This document shows positions 45,038-57,085 of a stretch of DNA of 64,000 bases, piece after piece. Source of the stretch: Acheta domesticus (taxonomy: Eukaryota; Arthropoda; Insecta; Orthoptera; Gryllidae). The notes below the pieces were generated by a model that was not told the DNA's origin, made no database searches, and saw only the letters and a program-made list of their open reading frames with translations. The stretch is taken from positions 149,727,425 to 149,791,424 of the forward strand of contig JAHLJT010000631.1 of assembly GCA_031308135.1 (NCBI GenBank), read 5' to 3'. The position numbers and the translations under genes were made by a program. The first letter of the stretch is position 1. Each line of letters opens with the position of its first letter.

Positions 45038-45359
45038 TCTTCACTTACACTTACACTAACATGCATTACACTCCCATACATGCCGGAAGACCGCGCGGGA
45101 GCTTTTGCCAGCTGGGGAGGGGGGCGCTTGTGGGAGATACCTGGTTTGGGGAAATCCCGCTAATCGACGGTACGTCGGCGCCTGATCTTGCCATGCAATG
45201 AGGAAGATCACTGCCTCCTCTCGTAGAAAACGCCCTGCACTTACGGAGTTAGCAATTGCCGCGCTCGGAATCACTTATAATCATTCAATCGTTAATAGGA
45301 ACACACTCTGACTAGTCTCCTGAGGTCTAATAGTGTAGAGCGTGAAAGAGTGTATATCC

Positions 45360-46035
45360 CCACGCGCGTTCGTGCGCCCACACGCGCGCGCGACCCCACG
45401 CGCGTTTGCGCCCCGACACGCGCGTTCGTTCCATTACACGCTCGCACGACTCCACACGCGCGTTCGCGCTCCCGCACGCGCGTTCGCGCTCCCGCACGCG
45501 CGTTCGCGCTCCCGCACGCGTTTGCGCCCCGACACGCGCGTTCGTTCCCTTATACGCTCGCACGACTCCACAAGCGCGTTCGCGCTCCCACACGCGCGTT
45601 CGCGCTCGCACGACTCCACAAGCGCGTTCGCGCTCCCACACGCGCGTTCGCGCTCCCACACGCGCGTTCGCGCTCCCACACGCGCGTTCGCGCTCCCACA
45701 CGCGCGTTCGCGCTCCCACACGCGCGTTCGCGCTCCCACACGCGCGTTCGCGCTCCCACACGCGCGTTCGCGCTCCCACACGCGCGTTCGCGCTCCCACA
45801 CGCGCGTTCGCGCTCCCACACGCGCGTTCGCGCTCCCACACGCGCGTTCGCGCTCCCACACGCGCGTTCGCGCTCCCACACGCGCGTTCGCGCTCCCACA
45901 CGCGCGTTCGCGCTCCCACACGCGCGTTCGCGCTCCCACACGCGCGTTCGCGCTCCCACACGCGTTTGCGCCCCGACACGCGCGTTCGTTCCCTTATACG
46001 CTCGCACGACTCCACAAGCGCGTTCGCGTTCCAAC
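45360..46035. repeat. 20-bp CG-rich tandem array
   Basis: The unit CGCGCGTTCGCGCTCCCACA is repeated without a change about 17 times between 45640 and 45960, with degenerate copies at both ends and two longer variants (GCCCCGACACG...CTTATACGC) flanking. The open frames on all six frames are a by-product. Confidence 0.95.
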
Positions 46036-46460
46036 ATGTAATACCGGTATTTTCATGAGAAAATACCGGTAAAATACCTCTATTTAGAGGTATTTTACCG
46101 GTATAGACGTCGAATAAAGGTAAAATACCTCTAAAAATACCGGTATTTGACGTCTTATACCGTTATTTTTTAAGGTATTTTGAATAAAGTTATAATAGAG
46201 GTAAAGGTATTTCCATACCGGTATAAATACCTTTACCGCTATTATTTCGGTATTCGGTCCCGGTTTAAAACTAGCAAGTTCCATTGAAATCATGAGGAGT
46301 GAATGAACACAATCAAGTAAAAAATATTTGCCGTTATGAGCTTATAATAAACTTCATCTCAGCTAGTAACTCGATGCCACAGGTGTCTAACCCACTATTA
46401 CAAAATCAAGGCTTTACCAACATAAGAGTATAAGACGCGCATATGGTAATTCAGTGATGA

Positions 46461-48337
46461 TAACACAGGCCGACGTCAGTTTAGTTACAAAAAGGAAAAC
46501 CACTGATTCCGATTAATTTCAGGATGCTGCATTTGAAATGGACACCCGTTTTTCTAGATTAGCTCGTATTTTTTAGAAACGCATAGTTGTCAGTTTTTAC
46601 CATTTTGTAGGGGCAGCTTCAGTTATCATCAGAGTAACCATGTCCACAATGTTACTCGAGTGAGAAATAAATAGTATTAGGTGAAATAGGGTGAAATACA
46701 TGAGCTTCTTGTTGTTAGCATCTTTATATATATTGATTGTAAGATTGAGGATCAGGATAAAAGCTGGGCCTGTCTTGTGCGTTGTCTGATGTATCTGACG
46801 GCCTGGCTTGAAGGAACCAAGAAAAGTATGTCTTTTGCTCTATTTAAATGATGAGACTTATTTCATCCTTCAATATGAATTCAACGATTTAGCGGGAGAC
46901 TTACAACTTACGAAAGAGATAGCTCAATTCTTGGGTGCTAGACTCCAAGAATGGTGTTTACTGACTCCCGGAGCTACTTACACTCATCACAGGAAAAGGA
47001 ACGATCCTTTTTCAGAATATTACAGAATGAAAGATTCCCTTTGCGTATGCACAGACATCAATGGTCTGATAAATGAGTTAGGAATCCAACACAATCCATC
47101 TGATTGGGGTTCTTTCGTAGATTCATCTAAGTACAGTCTGAAAGCAGTTTTGCTTCATAATGGAAATAAGCTGCCGTCTATCCCTTTGGCACACTGTTAC
47201 AAATAAAGAGACTTACGAGGATCTCGCACTCATTTTAAATTATATCAAATAGAAAGATCATGGTTGGCAAATTTATGGAGATCTAAAAGTATTTGCGAAA
47301 TTATATATTTCTCTGGAAGGTGGAGTTTTTGCACTTTGCACTTTGCAGTTTTTTGCACTTTTGTTTGTTTTTTGTTTTCTGTGTCACGAAAGGAGTGGCC
47401 CCCCAGGGAGTCATTTAAGCTCGGTACCAACAACGTCAAGTATGAGTCTCTGGTCGATCCAGGCAAGGTGCTGCTTCCGCCTCTGCACATTACGTTGGAC
47501 CTCATGAATTTCGTAAAAGGAATAGACAAAGTACTTGAAGGATTTAAGTATCTTAGACAGTGTTTTCCAAAACTAAGTGATGGTCTGTATACATCTGTGA
47601 ACATTATACCTTATAAACTATTCTGGTATGTAAATGCTGAAGTACAGTTTTTAAATGCTAGTAAACTAACTTAATAGTTTTTTAATTGTTTAGAGTTAAT
47701 AAATTAATTTATAGAATTTTTGAAATTGATTGTCTTTGACACAAGTGCTAAAACGAAGTTGATTACCTTTTTGCAGTCAAACAGCTCATTCTCAGGTACC
47801 TTCAAGAAACCTCATTAGGCCTATAACGGTAAATTTGGTAACTATGCGTTACACAAAAATACGAGCTAATCTAGTAAAACTGCTAACATATTCGTATTCG
47901 GCGACCCAAAATTGGTCAGAGTCAGTGAGTTTTGTTTCTGTAACTTTTCAAAAGTCTGAAAACGTCGGCCAGTGTAATTAAATATCATGAAGAACGTTTA
48001 TGAACATAACAAAGTATTGGCGTAATTTTCATTAGTCTCTTCTGATTTGTTCATCAAACGGTGCTATATCGAAGACAGCTCTCGGCCAGTGCGTGTATTT
48101 CATTTAAATTTGCCGCGCACAGCTCCGTGCGGCCGGGCGGTCTGGCGTCGGCCGGCCCGCAGGCAGGCCGGGCAACCGACTGGCAGGAGGGCGTGCACGG
48201 TAGCTCACCATTAATTACTCGAAAGTTTGAAGAGCAATAAAATTAATTTTTGCGTAATTAATTACCAATTAAATCGTTCTACAAGAGGGAATCAGAGGTT
48301 TTCCTTTTTGTAACTAAACTGACGTCGGCCTGTGTTA
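46461..48337 (+). mobile_element. TIR transposon with TA duplications carrying an uncharacterised protein gene
   Basis: Flanked by TA on each side, the element begins ACACAGGCCGACGTCAG (46463) and ends with its inverted copy at 48335. The outer TIRs (46463-46511 and 48287-48335) match at all but one or two of 49 bases. A second inverted pair continues inward (46548-46612 with 47826-47891, sharing CTAGATTAGCTCGTATTTTT), so the right arm has been split by about 390 bp of extra sequence (47895-48285) that includes a GC-rich patch. TA duplications recall Tc1/mariner, but the cargo is not a recognisable DDE transposase of that group. Confidence 0.8.
46808..47674 (+). pseudogene. Uncharacterised arthropod protein family, N-terminal and middle part
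   Basis: 46808-47206 encodes, among others, LTPGATYTHHRKRNDPFSEY, LINELGIQHNPSDWGSFVDS and SLKAVLLHNGNKLPSIPLAH. Beyond a stop come ETYEDLALILNYI and HGWQIYGDLKVF (about 47210-47300). After a low-complexity stretch there follow RKEWPPRESFKLGTNNVKYE, SLVDPGKVLLPPLHITLDLM and EGFKYLRQCFPKLSDG (47390-47580). I recall this series of blocks from many uncharacterised arthropod proteins. The fragment overlaps in content with the start of the copy at 21.77 kb, so the two together cover most of the family. Stops and frameshifts break it. Its position inside matching TIRs shows the family travels in a transposon. Function unknown. Confidence 0.65.
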
Positions 48338-49800
48338 TCAACCAATTATTTTGCAAAATGGATATTGACGGTAGCAAGTTAGATCATTTTCATATTTATT
48401 CCACGAGGCAAGTGTTGTGCAGTATAGATATTCTTCGTAATTTTTAATTTTGTGGCAAATGAATCACATTAAAAAATGAATAGATCATAAAGAAAGATAC
48501 AATGATATGTCATTTGGTAATAATATAAAAGAATAAAAGTATAGTTTTCACACACGAGTTGAGCAGTCCTCAACTCTGGGGCAAGCAATGGCTACCATTG
48601 GCTGTTCTATCAATTCAAGTACCCTATCGTCAGAAGTTCCCCCCTTTCTACTTGCCTTAAAAGGCATAAGAGACGGAGTCTGAAGATTATGGAACTAATC
48701 CAGTAATACTCCCCAAACCCCAAACCCGGAGATTGCCTCGTCACACCCTATTGATAGGAGAAGTTCTTGACGTATAAAATCGTGCAATAAATTGTGACAA
48801 ATAATTTAAATTCAATATATAAGCAAACAAATGCTTTTTACTATAAATTGTAATGCCACACACATTTATATATAGAAATAAGTCATGCAACTCTCCAGTA
48901 TACACAGTTTTAGGAAGACGAAAATTGTGTCATATTATAACACTGTGTCTGCTTTTCACAGTGAAGTAGATCACTAATTTGATAATATGATCTGGTGATA
49001 ATTGATAATATACATTATTGACATATGTGTATTTACAGAAATTTCTAATGGATGGTATGGAAAATTAAGTATGAGTTCAATCAATTTTAATGAGAGAGAA
49101 AATTTTTTAATGCAATTAACCGAAAATTCATATAGTTTCTTACCTTCATTTTCCCCTCAGACGTCAATATTTGGAAATGACCCTCAGAGTTGTTCCTTGG
49201 TTCGGCTCGCTTGCTATTGAATCAAATTCCTAAAACCTTGAGTTCTTACAAGTTCCCGAAACACGTAAATTCAAACAAGGCCATCTCAGACTTACACTAG
49301 TCGCGCGCTACGCGACAGATTGCGGCTCACACGTAGATTTAAAGAAAATGAGTTGACCTGTTCAACTTTTTTCTAAGTATCGAAGAGGCCGTAATTTACA
49401 GGATGATAATAGTGTAATAAACATAGTCATTTCTTCGTGGAAATAAGTGCGTCAGTTCGTATCACAGCGTGGACAAAACTTTTGGGAATCAGAAACACAT
49501 CTAGCTTCGTATTATAATAATGTCATTATTACCAATAGTGAGAAGTGAAGTACGTGCTGTTGTAGCACCATTATTTTCAATTCATATTTTTCATTTTGCT
49601 TTAACTGTATTTTAATCATCATTGAAACATCGCTGAGAGATCGATAACTGAACGACGAATAAGCAAAATTATTATATGAGTTTTTGTACTAAAGAAACAT
49701 ACTGCTAAGAAGAAGCGATTATTAATTAAAAATTTTAAAAGATCGTAATCCAATAAATGTGATCGACTGGATCATTTACTTCTAAAACCCTTCTAAAAAA
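48338..49800. other. Unassigned AT-rich DNA
   Basis: It contains a perfect hairpin GAGTTGAG/CTCAACTC at 48558-48578 and the shared terminal motif GTAGCACCA at 49563. No gene is recognised. Confidence 0.4.
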
Positions 49801-49825
49801 CACTAACTTAATCTACCCCAACCTA

Positions 49826-50060
49826 CACTAAACAAACCTAACCAAAACTAACCCTAACCCTCAACCTCAACATCAACCTAACCTAACTAAACCTAACCAT
49901 ACGTAACCCAACCTAACCTAAACTAACCTAACCTAACCACACCTAATCTAACCAAACCAAACCTAACCTAACCTAACCTAACGAACCAAACCGAATCCAA
50001 CCCAATCGAACTGAACCGCACGGAACCGAATTGAACTGAACCTAACCTAACCTAACCTAT
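49826..50060. repeat. Degenerate telomere-type (AACCT)n array
   Basis: AACCTAACCTAACCTAACG at about 49965 and AACCTAACCTAACCTA at about 50040 are pure runs of the insect telomere unit TTAGG in complement. Around them are variants (AACCAAACC, AACTGAACC). The whole is about 235 bp, far shorter and more degenerate than a working telomere, so it is an interstitial array. Confidence 0.85.
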
Positions 50061-50084
50061 ACTTCCCAAAAAATTACCGAAAAA

Positions 50085-50575
50085 AAGTTTATTTCCGAAA
50101 CTTCTCCCAACGAAATCCTCAGAATAGTCAGTAAGCTAAAAAATAAATATTCATCTGGTTTAGACGAATTTCCGGATTGTTTATTAAAACCTTGTGCACC
50201 TGCCTTCATACATCCGTTAACTCACACGTTTTCAATGCTTCTTTACGTACAGGAATGTTTCCAGATGTTTTCAAAACAGCAAAAATTAAGCCACTTTAAA
50301 AAAAGGAAATAAAAATGAAATTCAAAATTACCGGCCAATTTCTCTTTTGTCAGTTTTCCCAAAAATATTAGAGAGGCTTTTCTACTCACGAATGGAAACT
50401 TTTCTCAGGAAAAACAAGGCGTTTTCAGACTGACAACACGGTTTTAAAAAATCGAAATCAACGGAAACTGCCATTTTTTTCTTTTCTAAAAGATGTTGCT
50501 TCATCAATAGACCAAAATGAAGTACCCATTGGAATATTCTTAAATCTTTCAAAAGCTGTTGATTGTTGAGGATTT
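50085..50575 (+). pseudogene. Non-LTR RT fragment abutting the telomere-type array
   Basis: Plus-strand peptides in order: ILRIVSKLKNKYSSGLDEFP, FPDVFKTAKIKPL, NEIQNYRPISLLSVFPKILE, QHGFKKSKSTETA, and GIFLNLSKAVDC, which is the first catalytic block with its Asp changed (normally FLDLSKAFD). This is the N-terminal half of a Jockey/CR1-style RT, with stops near 50298, 50433 and 50567. It starts about 25 bases after the last AACCT unit. Confidence 0.8.
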
Positions 50576-50689
50576 AGGCGAAAATTTTACAACAGTTTTT
50601 CAGAAAAATTGGTTCGAACATTTCAGAAAATCTGTCAATTCTGTTCCCTTTTACGACCCACTTATGGACATTTTAAAAACCATCAATAG

Positions 50690-51650
50690 AGATCCTTTAA
50701 AGCTTATGTGAAAAGAAACGCAGTGAAAAATAAAACACATTTACAATGTAAATTTTCACGACGTCAGGGACATGTCAAAAAATTATATTTTTGTAATTTT
50801 TGAAAAGAACAACGTATAGAGCAATTTGACGTGTATGTCATCTGATAGAGTATATTCAGCATTACCCCTGCCAAAAGTTAATAGAAAAAAATTAGAGCCG
50901 TTTTTGAGAAAATCTTCCTTTCGTAATTTTTTAAAATTACACATGTTGCACGCAATGTTGCTCGAACACGGCTAAAATTTTCAAAAAAATGTACATGACC
51001 TTAATGAAAGAACTCACTACAGAGAACCAATTTTATTTGAAGAAAAAAATTCAATCTGCAAATTTGTAGTTGGGTGAAGACGCCGAATAAAATTCAAACT
51101 TTAGCAATTTTCGAAAATTCAGAGTTTACCGTGAAAATTGGACGTGTGCCACCTTAATAAGGGTATTTTAGTCTATTCTTACGAGATATTTAAAGAAAAA
51201 ATTTAGAGCGGTTTTTTAGAAAATTTTGAAAATGTCCGGGGGTTTCATGGAAAGTACACCCAAAAATAAATGAATGTTTTTCAAAATCTTAGAGCCTTGA
51301 CACAGACCAGAATTAACAGAACTTCAACTCGGAAAAAATCGTACGCATAGTTAAGGCGCTAGTGTTGTTCACATACACCGGACAGAAGAACGGACGGACG
51401 TTTTGCTTTCAATTGTTTTTTAGGTTTCAAAGACTTACAAAACAGGGGTTCTGGCTACACCACGTGTTAGAGGATTTTTTTTTCATTTACCATCTGTTTT
51501 TTTTCATTTACCATTTTCTTATTTACCATCTGATGTTATCCACATTTTCGTTATCGCAGCCCGGCAACGATTTTTTTTTCTGCCGAAAATTCCCCATTTT
51601 TTCGGGCAGCATTACATAACTTTCCCTATACAACGTATATTACTCCGTAT
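50690..51650 (+). repeat. R1 repeat, copy g
   Basis: It carries the R1 modules AATTTTTGAAAAGAACAACG, TTTCATGGAAAGTACACCC (about 51243), GAACGGACGGACGTTTTGC (about 51390), GGCTACACCACGTGTTAGAGG and TTACATAACTTTCCCTATAC. Small tandem expansion (TTTCATTTACCATCTG) occurs at about 51480-51530. Confidence 0.65.
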
Positions 51651-52560
51651 TGTGACATACCAGCCTTCGATTCGTCATTGCCAGGCTTGTGGGCGCAAGA
51701 CACGTGCAAGCTAACGTTCCTTAATCTTACCTGTGTCGGCCTCTGACAGCAACCAGAGACCTTTGCGAGAGATGAGATGTTCTCGTCAGGAGTGAACTCT
51801 CTAGGTGAGATTTCTCAAGGGAAACTAGTTCAGGTGTACTGTTGATATTGTGCAATAAATTTGTAGGCGAATTTCTTTTCATGTGGTCTCTAAAAGGAGC
51901 CAGCTATTTATTTAAGAATGAAAATAATTACTGTTAACACAACCACATTTGATTATAAATTGTTCTTGCGTCTTGAATTATTTTGAATTGTGCAAACATT
52001 TGTTCATGGGCATGCTTTATGTCATTATCTATCTTGCGTTGATAACCATGAGTTCGGTAAGTCTTTAACAATTCATGGCGTCGCACAGTTTTCCGGAGTT
52101 AAAATTCTTAACCCATTTCTAGCTAGCGTGACATATATGTAATGCTAGGTTTGGCAACGTGTGGCAATATTGCAAACATTTCCAAAATTTCATTTTTATC
52201 TCCATACAGTTTGCTGGAGTCTATTGTTCATTCCGCAGCATTATCTTTCTACTTCTGAGTTATCGGTCTCTTTTTAGAGCTGATAGAATTTGAATTTGTG
52301 CTCTCCTTTCCCGTGTAATGGATTTCTTTAGAAAGTTAGTATTTTTCAAAGGTTCCTGAATACATTTAAAATCGTAATATCAATTGCCTATGTTTTTAAA
52401 CATATTTAAGTGTGCGATGCATTTAGTTGAAGACGTTAATGTGTTAAATATTCAAAGTAATCGATCTTAACATTTTGCATTATTTATATGTAACGGTAGG
52501 CAGATTGTATCTTATGTTATCTACCTTCTTTCAGGTGTCTTTCTGATCATGATATCATGC
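51651..52560. other. Unassigned stretch
   Basis: It starts TGTGACATACCAGCC right at the R1 end, and an AATAAATTTG poly(A)-like site lies near 51862. This hints at an LTR, but I found no matching right end or TSD. Confidence 0.35.
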
Positions 52561-52564
52561 AACT

Positions 52565-53935
52565 CTTTGAAGGAACGGACGGACGGACAGACTGACGGAC
52601 GGACGTTTTGCTTTCAATTGGTTTTTCGGTATCAAGGACCCGTAAAACAGGGATTCAGGCTTCACCACATGTTGGGGGATTATTTTCCTTAATTTAGCAA
52701 CTGGATTTATCCACTTGTCCGGTGTATGTGAACAACACACGCACCTAAACTATGCGTACGAAGTTATCCATATTGAAATAACCCCTTGTCCAACTGGCTT
52801 AAGTCGAAGCTCTGAGATTTTGAAAACATTCATTAAATTTGAGTGGTACTTTACATAAAGCTCCCCGGACATTTTCAAAATTTTCTCAAAAACAGCTCCA
52901 AATTTTTTCTTTAAATTTCTTGTAATAATTGAGTAATATACACTTATTATTGTGAAATTGGTTCAATTTTCATGGTTAATTCTGAATTTTCGAAAATTGC
53001 AAAAGTTTGAATTTCTTTCGGCCCCTTTCTACAACTACAATATTAAAGACAGAGGTTTTCCTTAAAATGAAACTTGTTATCCGTAGTAAGTTCTTTCGTT
53101 AAGATCATATATATTTTTTTGAAAATGTTAGTAGTTTTCGCGAATTATTGCGTGCAATATGTGTAATTTAAAAAAATTACAAAAACAAGATTTTTTAAAA
53201 AACGGCTAAATTTTTTTTCTTTAAAAGTTTTGGTAGGGAAAGTGTGTAATGTACTCTATGAGATGGCAAAAACGTCATGTTGCTCAATTTTTTTCTTTCT
53301 TCAGAAATTGCAAAAAAGGAATTTTTTTGACTTGTCTCTCGCATCGTTCGCGGTTACATTAGCGGCAATTTGTTCACATTATTATATTTATGCGTACATG
53401 TGATTTAAATTATGTCAGACAAAGTTTCTCAAGATCCGTTTTCTGAGAAAACTAGCTCAAAATTCATCATTTTCAGAAACGCTCAAACGCCATTTTTAAA
53501 AAAATAATTGCAAATTTTTTCTTCAAAATCTTCGAACAAATTGTGCTAATTGCTTCATTATGTGACGTAAAGTTTATTTTTAGGTTGCTTTTTTTTCTTC
53601 AAAAATTACACAAAAGTATTTTTTTAATGTTCGCTCACACCGTCAATATGCACATTTTCATGAATTTGTAAACACTGTTGTATTTGTGAATGTAAGTGCT
53701 TCAAATGACTTGAAATGAAAATTTTCGAAAACTCAAAATTTTCTGTGGGAAAGAGCTTCAAATTTCGCATTTACAGCAGCGCTGAAACGCCACTTTCTGA
53801 AAGACGGTTCCAAATTTTTCAAAGAATATTGCCATTTAGAACAAGATTTTACTGTTCTTTAATATTCTTGAAATAATATTTCCGTACTACTATTAGGAAA
53901 CCTAAAAATTAAGAAAATGTCAAACAAATGTTCAG
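52565..53935 (-). repeat. R1 repeat, copy h, with an inverted junction
   Basis: 52565-52720 is the plus-oriented R1 right part ((GGAC)n, TTTCAATTGGTTTTTCGGTA, CTTCACCACATG). From about 52722 the sequence turns into minus-oriented R1 (ACACACGCACCTAAACTATGC, TACTTTACATAAAGCTCCCC), continuing to TATTAGGAAACC near 53900. The breakpoint marks a rearranged or fold-back copy. Confidence 0.6.
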
Positions 53936-54410
53936 ACTGTGGATGTCCCTCGTCGAGTGAACACCGTCCCGGAGCGCTCCGAGCTTACGCGCAGGTAGTT
54001 TCCCGCAGGTGGTCAAAGGCTTAGTGTACTGCACCGGCGCGGCGGTGTCGTCGCAGCGCAAGGATTGAAAGATAAGTGTTGCACGCTTCTTATTTATTTG
54101 TCTTTTGGTTTGTTCTTTTTATAACGTAACTGTAACTGCAGTGATCTCGCTTACTCTATTTTGAACTTATTTCTTTTGAGGTAGTTATAAAATTTTCCAG
54201 GGTTTCCATTTTCTCCTTTTAAATTTTTCTTTGTTCCTGTAACATCGTATATTAGAATTTCTAATTTTCAAGTCCGAATAATAACTAATAAGTTCACTCC
54301 TCTGCCTGAAATTATCTATCTCCTATCCCCTTCGCCTTCAATTCTCTTTCATTGTCAATTACTTTCTCCTGTTTCAATTTCATTCCTTTACTTTCCACAT
54401 CTCCATCAGC

Positions 54411-55083
54411 ATGGCAAGGACCAATAGATCCAACTCTAGCGCGACCAGTATCAATGTAAAGTTGAACACGCATTGCAAGAGCTGGTGAAGTGTCCTGCTT
54501 TCCTCGACTCCTTAGCGCCCGTTCCCACAGGAATGGTCGCCACGAAGTTAGAGGAGAGTTTGCGCTTCAACATATTTAATAAATGATTTGCGCAGGGAAC
54601 TTGCAGAACGTGACCGGGAAATAAAAAATTTAAAGGAACTGGAAAAGAACTGGACGCGAAAACTGATCAGCTGAAGATATACACCCGGCGGAACTCCCTA
54701 CGGAGCTTTGGAGTAAAAGAAAGTGACAGTAAAGATCCAGACCAGCTGGCAATATGCGTGGCGAAAAAGATAAGAGTTGACTTAAACGATATAGATAGAT
54801 GCCACAGAGTAGGACCATGAATCCCTGGGAAATCCCGCCCACTCGTAAAATTTATCAGTTACAGGAAGTGCCGAGACGTTTTCCGCGAAAAAAGAAAGCT
54901 GAAAAGTTCTGGCTTGACCATTCAGGAAGACTTAACAAAAGTCGGCCAGGACCTCTTGAATGAAGCTATTTCTACTTTCGGCCTGAGGAACGTGTCGACG
55001 GAAGACGGAACTATCGTCGTCAAAACAGGTAGTGTCATGCAGAGAAAGGCCGAGCTGCAAGCTGTAGGTAGCCGCTTAGCGTA
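54411..55083 (+). pseudogene. ORF1 of the 54-57 kb non-LTR element
   Basis: It begins MARTNRSNSSATSINVKLN at 54411, then loses frame. From 54636 to 55083 one frame reads ELDAKTDQLKIYTRRNSLRS, FGVKESDSKDPDQLAICVAK, VDLNDIDRCHRVG, SRPLVKFISYRKCRDVF, SGLTIQEDLTK and ends LQAVGSRLA. This is the nucleic-acid-binding ORF1 type of CR1/L1-like elements (YTRRNSLR...RCHRVG...KPRP..VKF.SYR). One in-frame TGA replaces a codon after RVGP near 54818. Confidence 0.75.
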
Positions 55084-55489
55084 GGAGCGCCGTCCCCGAC
55101 AACCTAACCCCTCTCAGCGCAGCCAAACGCACTCTTGGTATTACCAAGATAACTTCCTTCTTTTCATTCTTTCTTAAAACCCCCTTTTTCAAGGCACTAA
55201 CAGGTAATAAGAATTCTAACCTACTTCATTATTCTGTACCAGAATTAGATATGCATCTGTTGCTAGACGCCGATGGTCCCTGTAATCATATTTTAACTCC
55301 CCCTTGAACCTTACGATTCTGCCGCTAAATCCTACTCATCACTGCCGGCACAGACACATAGATCGATCATATGATAGTATCAAATCACAGGAACGTAAAT
55401 CATCAGCGGCAGATGTCAGTTCCCGGGATATCTAAACCTTACATGACCTTATATATCTATCATATCGCATGAAATGCCCAAAATAAACG

Positions 55490-57085
55490 CCCAAAATTTT
55501 TAACTACCGTGATTATAAGAACTTCATTTCGGAAGCATTTACTTCCGACGGCTTATCTGTGCCGTGGCATCTTATTAATCCAGAAAATTGTATAGATAGA
55601 AAAGTAAATACCTTCACGCGCTTACTGACGAAACTCCTTAATAGGCATATTCCAATTAGGAAAGCTCGCGCGACCCCCCCCCGCTCCCTGGTTAACGGAG
55701 AAAATACGTATGTTAATGAAAAAGAGATGCCATCTTTAATGTATTTCGTGACACAAAGTGCGAACATGACAGAGATGCATACAAGAAACTGAGAAATCTT
55801 GTAACGCAAAAATCTAGGAACGCTAAAATTAAATATTATCATTGTATTCTTGGCTCGAACAGAGACTCAAAACAAGCATGGAAATCGCTGCGTTCCTTAG
55901 GTTTAGGCAAATCATGAATCCCATCGCTTGATGCTCTTAACCAGCGTTTTGCTAACATGGTTCCTCACTTCGATCATTTCTCAAAAAACAAAACTCTCTC
56001 AACCTTACGAACTGTTTTGGTACACACTCAGAAATAATTTTTTTCATCTACAAATCATTATGAAATTTTCAAAACCATTCAGAGTCTCAAATCAAACGCC
56101 TCAGGGACAGTTAATATCAATGCTAAATTACTAAAAGTCAGTGCCGAAGTTACTTATCTCATTGTAACTGACATAATAAACTTTTCTCTAGTAAGTGGAA
56201 CGTATCCAAACTCTTGGAAAACCGAGCTTGTCCACCGTCTTCCTAAAACTACCACAAACCCTCCTGAATACAGACCGATAAGTATTCTACCTACAATTTT
56301 AAAACTTCTAGAAAAAATTGCGCGACTTCAAATTATAAGTTACCTAGAAAGCAAAAGTCTCATAAGTGATCAACAATATGGCTTCCGATCAGGCAGAAAC
56401 ACAGAAACTGTTCTCTTAAATATTATTGAAGAAGGTAGAATCACCATTGACAAAAGTAAATTAACAACACTTGTTCTTCTAGATTTTAGTAAAGCATTTG
56501 ACTCGGTCGATCACGAAATTCTGCTAGAAAAAATGAAATATTGGGTTTCTCTAAACCCACAATACGATGGTTCACTCAATATCTTTCAAATCGACAACAA
56601 ATCGATGTATCTGGTAAAAAACAATCCGCTGCTGTTAAAACTTTCCGTGGTACTGCGCAGGGTACAGTTCTACGACCCTTAACATTTTTAATTTATGTAA
56701 ATGACGTAGAACAATGCCTCAGTCACTGTAAACACAAAATGTACGCTGACGACATCCAAATCTGTATAAGTGGATACCCAGCGGAGCTGAACTTATTAGC
56801 CCAGAAACTAAATGATGACTTAAATGCTTTCAATAAAAGGGCAGAAACCCTTGGTCTCATATTGAATCCAATGTAATCGCAAAGCTTAGTGATAGGCTCT
56901 CGCAACGCATTGAACAAATTGGAGAAATCCTCCCTTCCGGAAATTACCATAGGTAACTCAACTGTTCCCTGGTGTAGCGATGTAAAAAGCTTAGGAATAC
57001 ATAGACAACAGACGTAGCTGGACCACACAAGTAGGTAAGATTTGCCAAAAGGTCTTCGCAGGCCTCCACAGGCGCGGATCCAGAC
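55490..57085 (+). pseudogene. ORF2 (RT) of the 54-57 kb non-LTR element
   Basis: The linker has YRDYKNFISEAF and VPWHLINPENCIDRKVNTFT (about 55505-55620), then RDAIFNVFRDTKCEHDRDAY. RT blocks follow: GTYPNSWKTELVHRLPK (about 56195), PPEYRPISILPTILKLLEKI, QYGFRSGRNTET (about 56380), LVLLDFSKAFDSVDHEILLE (about 56470), then in a new frame GTAQGTVLRPLTFLIYVNDV and YADDIQICISG (about 56740). The YADD site is intact. Frameshifts lie near 55690, 55915 and 56545, with a stop near 56876. The C-terminal domain is lost. Confidence 0.85.

Larger units (their letters stand above)
36358..46271 (+). mobile_element. Satellite-carrying hAT-like element, copy 2, complete and nested
   Basis: The TSD TTTAAAAC stands at 36358-36365 and 46264-46271 and fits the hAT pattern nTnnnnAn. 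The left end is CAGGAACCGAAAAGG, and the right end reverse-complemented is CCGGGACCGAATACC. Both subterminal regions are packed with ATACCGGTA palindromes. The interior has CG-rich 17-bp and 20-bp arrays, the conserved block 44395-44740, a small inverted-repeat unit and, at 36625-43653, an errantivirus. Without the virus the element is about 2.87 kb and codes for nothing I recognise, so it would depend on a transposase elsewhere. Confidence 0.8.

Noticed and set aside
45360..46035. Possible CRISPR-like array (regular 20-bp repeats)
   Set aside because: Units are contiguous and identical with no unique spacers, so it is a tandem satellite in eukaryotic DNA.
45327..46072. Six long overlapping open frames (up to 240 codons) rich in Arg, Ala, Ser and Val on both strands
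   Set aside because: They are the six translations of a 20-bp tandem array that contains no stop codons. There is no start context or unique sequence.
36358..46271. Possible large viral or giant mobile element of about 10 kb
   Set aside because: The ends and TSD show a small hAT-like element enlarged by a nested errantivirus; no viral replication genes beyond that retroelement are present.
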